A stretch of 25,752 nt of DNA from an uncultured cyanobacterium. Lineage in GTDB: Bacteria > Cyanobacteriota > Cyanobacteriia > Cyanobacteriales > Chroococcidiopsidaceae. The stretch's first letter is position 1. Each line of letters begins with the position of its first letter. The stretch covers positions 1-25,752 of the forward strand of contig CAMIFA010000062.1 in NCBI GenBank assembly GCA_946221495.1, in the 5' to 3' direction. Below, piece by piece: positions 22,404-25,752 of this stretch. A model generated the notes under the pieces. That model worked only from the letters and a program-made list of their open reading frames with translations. It searched no databases and was not told the DNA's origin. Position numbers and translations under genes: made by a program.

Positions 22404-23360
22404 TCAAGTTTGTACTGAACTCGATGGCTCCTGAGTAGCGATCGCCATCAAATTGCTAGTAGATCGATCTCTAAGTGCCAAAATAGTAAAAACAACTAAT
22501 GTTCCTAGTAGTGTTGCGCCGATTGCTTGGTGAGCTACGGTTAGTGGTTCTACTTGCAAATGCAACCGAAATGTTGCCACACCCAAGACAATCTGTAAAA
22601 CTAGCAATCCACCAGCCATATTTGCTAGTCGGCGCAAGGCGGGATGCAGTGCGGGAGTCCGCCATGCTAGAAAGATCAGCATTAAAGTTGCTCCAGTGGG
22701 CGGGATCACACCACCGATATGGCTATACATAACTCCGCACAGTTGTTGACCTGCCAAGCACTGATGTAGCGCCCAACGCGAACCTACCAAAGCTCCTAGT
22801 AAACTTTGTAGGTAGACCAAAACAGCAGCACTTAAACTCAACCAAGGTAGCTTACCTGCGGTTCCTGTTCCTTGATAAGGCGTGAGCGCTGTGCCAATGA
22901 CTAAGAGAGTAATGAAAAACAGTAGCGCTGTTCCCAGGTGAGCGGTAACAATATCAAACCGTAATAACTGCGTAACCGTAAGCCCGCCTAATACACCTTG
23001 GAAGATAATTAGACCAAGGGCAAAAGTAGAGGCAAAAGGCAGCCAGGGAGCTAAGTGACGGCGGTGCCACCAAGAAAGAACTGTAAGTGCGATCGCCCCT
23101 AACCCAATTAAAGCGGCATCTAAGCGGTGAAACCACTCTAGGAAAACCTGCAAATTCATTTGTTTAGCTGGCACAATTTCGCCGTAGCACAAAGGCCAAT
23201 CAGGACAGGCAAGACCAGCATTCATTACCCGTGTAGCACTACCTATTGCCATCAAAATTAAGGTAGCTACACACATTTTCCACACCAGCCGGCGAATTCT
23301 TTCTTTCGGCTGAGACTGCTGATCACCCGCTATTTGTCTATGCAGGACGGATTCGGTCAT
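22404..23360 (-). CDS. ctaA: Heme A synthase (COX15/CtaA)
   Basis: CtaA oxidises the C8 methyl group of heme O to the formyl of heme A within the membrane. The product has 318 residues and about eight helices. Heme-ligand histidines appear in FLEWFHRLDA (73-82, H78), TAHLG (139-143, H141), YSHIGG (212-217) and VAHQAIGA (275-282, H277). Cysteine pairs are in ACPDWPLCYG (51-60; C52, C58) and in CLAGQQLC (201-208; C201, C208), matching the extracytoplasmic loop cysteines of class members. The start ATG at 23360 begins a polar tail of about 25 residues before the first helix. It is divergent from ctaC with a 386-bp spacer. Confidence 0.95.
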   Translation of the reverse strand: MTESVLHRQIAGDQQSQPKERIRRLVWKMCVATLILMAIGSATRVMNAGLACPDWPLCYGEIVPAKQMNLQVFLEWFHRLDAALIGLGAIALTVLSWWHRRHLAPWLPFASTFALGLIIFQGVLGGLTVTQLLRFDIVTAHLGTALLFFITLLVIGTALTPYQGTGTAGKLPWLSLSAAVLVYLQSLLGALVGSRWALHQCLAGQQLCGVMYSHIGGVIPPTGATLMLIFLAWRTPALHPALRRLANMAGGLLVLQIVLGVATFRLHLQVEPLTVAHQAIGATLLGTLVVFTILALRDRSTSNLMAIATQEPSSSVQT

Positions 23361-23746
23361 GGACTATACCTTCTGCTCATTTGAAGAGCGTTCAAAGTTA
23401 ATCAATTTGCGAGTATCTGCTCCAGAACCACCCTAGCGCATTACAGATTGTAAGTAAGCGATCGCTTCCTCTGAAGTGAATTACATTTGTTGGTTATCTA
23501 GAAAACTTTAAGAATTTCTCCAGTTTGTTAGGATTTGCTATTAAGTTGTCTTTGAGCATGAGCTTTGTTTACATTTATTTACATCTAGCTAAAGTAAGAC
23601 ATGATACGCACCTTTAGAGATATCAAAGTATGATCCCAAAGAAATAAGGAAAAAATTGAATTTATTAGCCACTATGTATTGAGAGCTAGATTAACGTGGT
23701 AAGTGAGCCTGTCTGACAATACTAGAATCATCAAATAAATTAAATT
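23361..23746. other. 386-bp divergent spacer between ctaA and ctaC
   Basis: The spacer should hold the promoters of both arms of the respiratory locus. A HIP1 copy lies near 23458-23465. A possible -10 TATGAT is at 23629-23634, but no good -35 faces it. No RNA element or ORF was supported. Confidence 0.55.
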
Positions 23747-24841
23747 GTGAACATCCCCAGCTCTATTTGGACATTACTCATCGGCGTTGTGCTGACCCTG
23801 GTCAGCCTCTGGTACGGTCAAAATCATGGTTTGTTGCCAACAGCAGCCACAGATGAAGCAGTCTTAGTGGACAATTTATTCAACGCGATGATGACTGTTT
23901 CTGTGGGTATATTTCTGCTTGTAGAAGGTATTTTGATTTACTGTGCGATTAAATATCGTCGTCGTCCGGGTGACAACTCAGACGGGCCGCCAGTTTTTGG
24001 CAACGTGCCACTAGAAGCATTATGGACAGCGATTCCAGCGATTATTGTGATCGCAATTTCTATTTACAGTTTCGAGGTTTATAACGCTATGGGTGGCTTC
24101 GATCCTCACAGCGTTCATGAAGCGCCGGGAGGGCAACAAGCGATCAGAATGCCAGGAAGTGCGATCGCTGCAACTTTAAGCGACACACCTACTAGCACCG
24201 CCCCCAACCTCAACCAAGAGAAATCAGAAGCAGCAAGACAAGACCCTGCGACGGCATCAGTCCGCAACGACGATCAAATTCCCCAACAGCAAAATGCGCC
24301 TGGTGTGGGAATAGTTGCGCCCTCGATTGGTGCGACTCCCGACAAAGAAGGCAAGCCGCCGCAATTAGTTGTTAACGTTACAGGTATGCAGTTCGCCTGG
24401 ATTTTTACCTACCCAGACACTGGTGTTGTTGCCAGTGAAATGCACGTTCCTGTAGGGCGTGAAGTTATGGTAAATATGACAGCCAACGACGTTATTCATG
24501 CTTTTTGGGTTCCAGAGTTTCGCCTCAAGCAGGATGCAATTCCAGGGGTGCAAAGTGAAATCCGGTTTACACCTAAAACTGCTGGTGAGTATCCCTTAAT
24601 TTGTGCCGAACTCTGTGGTCCTTATCACGGCGCAATGAAAACAAAAGTTATTGTCGAAACGCCTCAAGCTTATGACCAATGGATTCAAGAGCAGCAAGTC
24701 GCAAGTAAAGAAGAGCTGAATCAAGCTGTCGCCGTTAATCCTGCTGATTTATCAACCTCCCAATTCCTAGCTCCTTATACCAGCAAAATAGGAATTCAGC
24801 CCCAAATGCTCCAACAAGTCCACAGTAACCATAACCATTAG
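23747..24841 (+). CDS. ctaC: Cytochrome c oxidase subunit II
   Basis: CtaC receives electrons from cytochrome c6 or plastocyanin at its binuclear CuA centre and passes them to subunit I. The 364 residues begin at a GTG (23747), supported because the MNIPSSIWTLL opening is the family start. Membrane helices lie at about 7-27, 46-69 and 88-110. The CuA ligands are H251, then C286, E288, C290, H294 and M297 in CAELCGPYHGAM. The aromatic patch GMQFAWIFTYPDTG (213-226) is present. A Pro/Gln/Ala-rich insertion (about 125-205) lengthens the protein relative to bacterial counterparts and is common in cyanobacteria. It is followed 74 bp later by ctaD. Confidence 0.96.
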   Translation: MNIPSSIWTLLIGVVLTLVSLWYGQNHGLLPTAATDEAVLVDNLFNAMMTVSVGIFLLVEGILIYCAIKYRRRPGDNSDGPPVFGNVPLEALWTAIPAIIVIAISIYSFEVYNAMGGFDPHSVHEAPGGQQAIRMPGSAIAATLSDTPTSTAPNLNQEKSEAARQDPATASVRNDDQIPQQQNAPGVGIVAPSIGATPDKEGKPPQLVVNVTGMQFAWIFTYPDTGVVASEMHVPVGREVMVNMTANDVIHAFWVPEFRLKQDAIPGVQSEIRFTPKTAGEYPLICAELCGPYHGAMKTKVIVETPQAYDQWIQEQQVASKEELNQAVAVNPADLSTSQFLAPYTSKIGIQPQMLQQVHSNHNH

Positions 24842-24875
24842 TGTCCTTTGTCATTTGTTATATATCCTTATTTTG

Positions 24876-24910
24876 CTAATGACTAATGACTAATGACCAA
24901 TGACTAATTA
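24876..24910. repeat. Five tandem heptamers CTAATGA (STRR-like)
   Basis: Three exact CTAATGA units (24876-24896) are followed by CCAATGA and CTAATTA. A shorter copy, CTAATGA-CTAATAA, occurs at 12997-13010. Such heptamers are typical cyanobacterial short tandem repeats. They lie just before the ctaD start and may vary in copy number. Confidence 0.85.
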
Positions 24911-24915
24911 CTCTT

Positions 24916-25752
24916 ATGACACAAGCCCAGATACAAGAAACAGCCAATCAACCCGCCCTCATTGAGGAACCAGGTAGCAGAAATTGGCGAGACTACTTTA
25001 CCTTTAACACTGACCATAAAGTGATTGGTATTCAATACCTAGTCACCACGTTTGTTTTCTACTGTATCGGTGGCGTTTTAGCTGACTTAGTTCGCACAGA
25101 ACTAAAAACGCCAGAAGTTGATTTTGTCAGCCGCGAGGTTTACAACAGCTTATTTACCTTGCACGGCACAATTATGATTTTCCTGTGGGTTGTGCCTGCG
25201 GGTGTGGGATTTGGTAATTACCTAATTCCCTTAATGATTGGCGCAAGGGATATGGCTTTTCCCCGTCTCAACGCCCTTGCTTTTTGGATCATTCCGCCAG
25301 CTGGTTTATTGCTAATTGGCAGTTTGCTAATTGATGCGCCAGACGCGGGTTGGACATCTTACCCGCCTTTGAGCCTAACAACAGGTCAAATTGGTCAGTC
25401 AGCTTGGATTTTCTGCCTACTGTTGCTTGGTACATCGTCGATCCTGGGTGCGCTGAATTTCATGGTTACGATCTTGAAGATGCGAACCCCTGGGATGACT
25501 GTGCATCAGATGCCTCTGTTCTGCTGGTCAATGTTTGCAACCTCGGCATTGGTACTGCTAACAACCCCAGTATTGGCAGGAGTGCTAATTCTGCTGGCTT
25601 TTGATTTACTAGCAGGCACTATGTTTTTCAACCCTACAGGGGGTGGAAACCCAGTTGTGTACCAGCATATGTTCTGGTTCTACTCCCACCCAGCTGTGTA
25701 CATCATGATCCTGCCTTTCTTTGGCGCGATTTCGGATGTGATATCAGTTCAT
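24916..25752 (+). CDS. ctaD: Cytochrome c oxidase subunit I, N-terminal part (cut by window end)
   Basis: The ATG at 24916 opens a frame of 279 codons that runs off the window. CtaD is the catalytic proton-pumping heme-copper subunit. Visible ligands are H83 of the low-spin heme in LFTLHGTIMIFLW, and H258 with Y262 (the Cu-B ligand and the residue cross-linked to it) in FWFYSHPAVYIMILPFFG (253-270). The Glu of the classical GHPEVY motif is Ala260 and the preceding residues are Tyr-Ser, which marks the A2 class of oxidases, as expected in cyanobacteria. The remaining Cu-B and heme a3 histidines lie beyond the window. A short frame inside it in another phase (25350-25604) is a shadow. Confidence 0.96.
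   Translation, partial: MTQAQIQETANQPALIEEPGSRNWRDYFTFNTDHKVIGIQYLVTTFVFYCIGGVLADLVRTELKTPEVDFVSREVYNSLFTLHGTIMIFLWVVPAGVGFGNYLIPLMIGARDMAFPRLNALAFWIIPPAGLLLIGSLLIDAPDAGWTSYPPLSLTTGQIGQSAWIFCLLLLGTSSILGALNFMVTILKMRTPGMTVHQMPLFCWSMFATSALVLLTTPVLAGVLILLAFDLLAGTMFFNPTGGGNPVVYQHMFWFYSHPAVYIMILPFFGAISDVISVH

Noticed and set aside
24876..24910. Tandem heptamers as a CRISPR array
   Set aside because: Units are 7 bp and contiguous with no spacers; this is an STRR-like repeat.
25350..25604. Plus-strand 84-residue frame inside ctaD
   Set aside because: The correct phase reads continuous cytochrome c oxidase subunit I text; this is an out-of-phase shadow.

Overview
The window comes from a cyanobacterium. 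Evidence includes about 25 copies of the HIP1 palindrome GCGATCGC, a plant-type zeta-carotene desaturase, a ctaB-ctaA / ctaC-ctaD terminal-oxidase locus, heptameric STRR-like intergenic repeats, and small protein families I know only from cyanobacteria. The genus cannot be fixed from the sequence alone. No rRNA, tRNA, CRISPR array or intact insertion sequence was seen.

Layout. Positions 1-1391 (minus) hold the 5' part of mutS and a class IV aminotransferase. Positions 1392-3706 are an AT-rich accessory patch with a Uma2-like remnant, an unknown membrane-anchored protein and a small protein with a HEPN-like R-x4-H motif. Positions 3753-4623 (minus) carry a Nudix hydrolase and a membrane-anchored OB-fold-like protein. 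Positions 4823-7742 carry folD, crtQ (zds) and an SRPBCC protein. Positions 7761-9495 (minus) carry cobQ overlapping a compact 2Fe-2S ferredoxin gene. Positions 9864-10259 (minus) carry an Npun_F0494-type protein.

The most striking block is 10431-17698. A guanidine-I (ykkC) riboswitch with its own terminator precedes a ureohydrolase matching the Ni-dependent guanidine hydrolase GdmH, then HypA- and HypB-type nickel chaperones with touching or overlapping reading frames. After a likely second promoter come an unusual membrane-anchored solute-binding/OmpA fusion, a lipoprotein binding protein, an ABC permease and an ATPase. I read this as a guanidine sensing, uptake and hydrolysis locus. The enzyme part is known in cyanobacteria. 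The role of the OmpA fusion and the substrate of this transporter are inference.

Positions 17798-21169 carry a PrxQ/BCP peroxiredoxin (plus) and, on minus, a secreted small protein, a DrrAB-type ABC exporter and an overlapping pair of tiny genes (DUF6888/DUF6887-like), one without a normal start codon. Positions 21297-25752 are the respiratory locus: ctaB and ctaA (heme A synthesis) diverge from ctaC and ctaD (cytochrome c oxidase subunits II and I, the latter cut by the window end).
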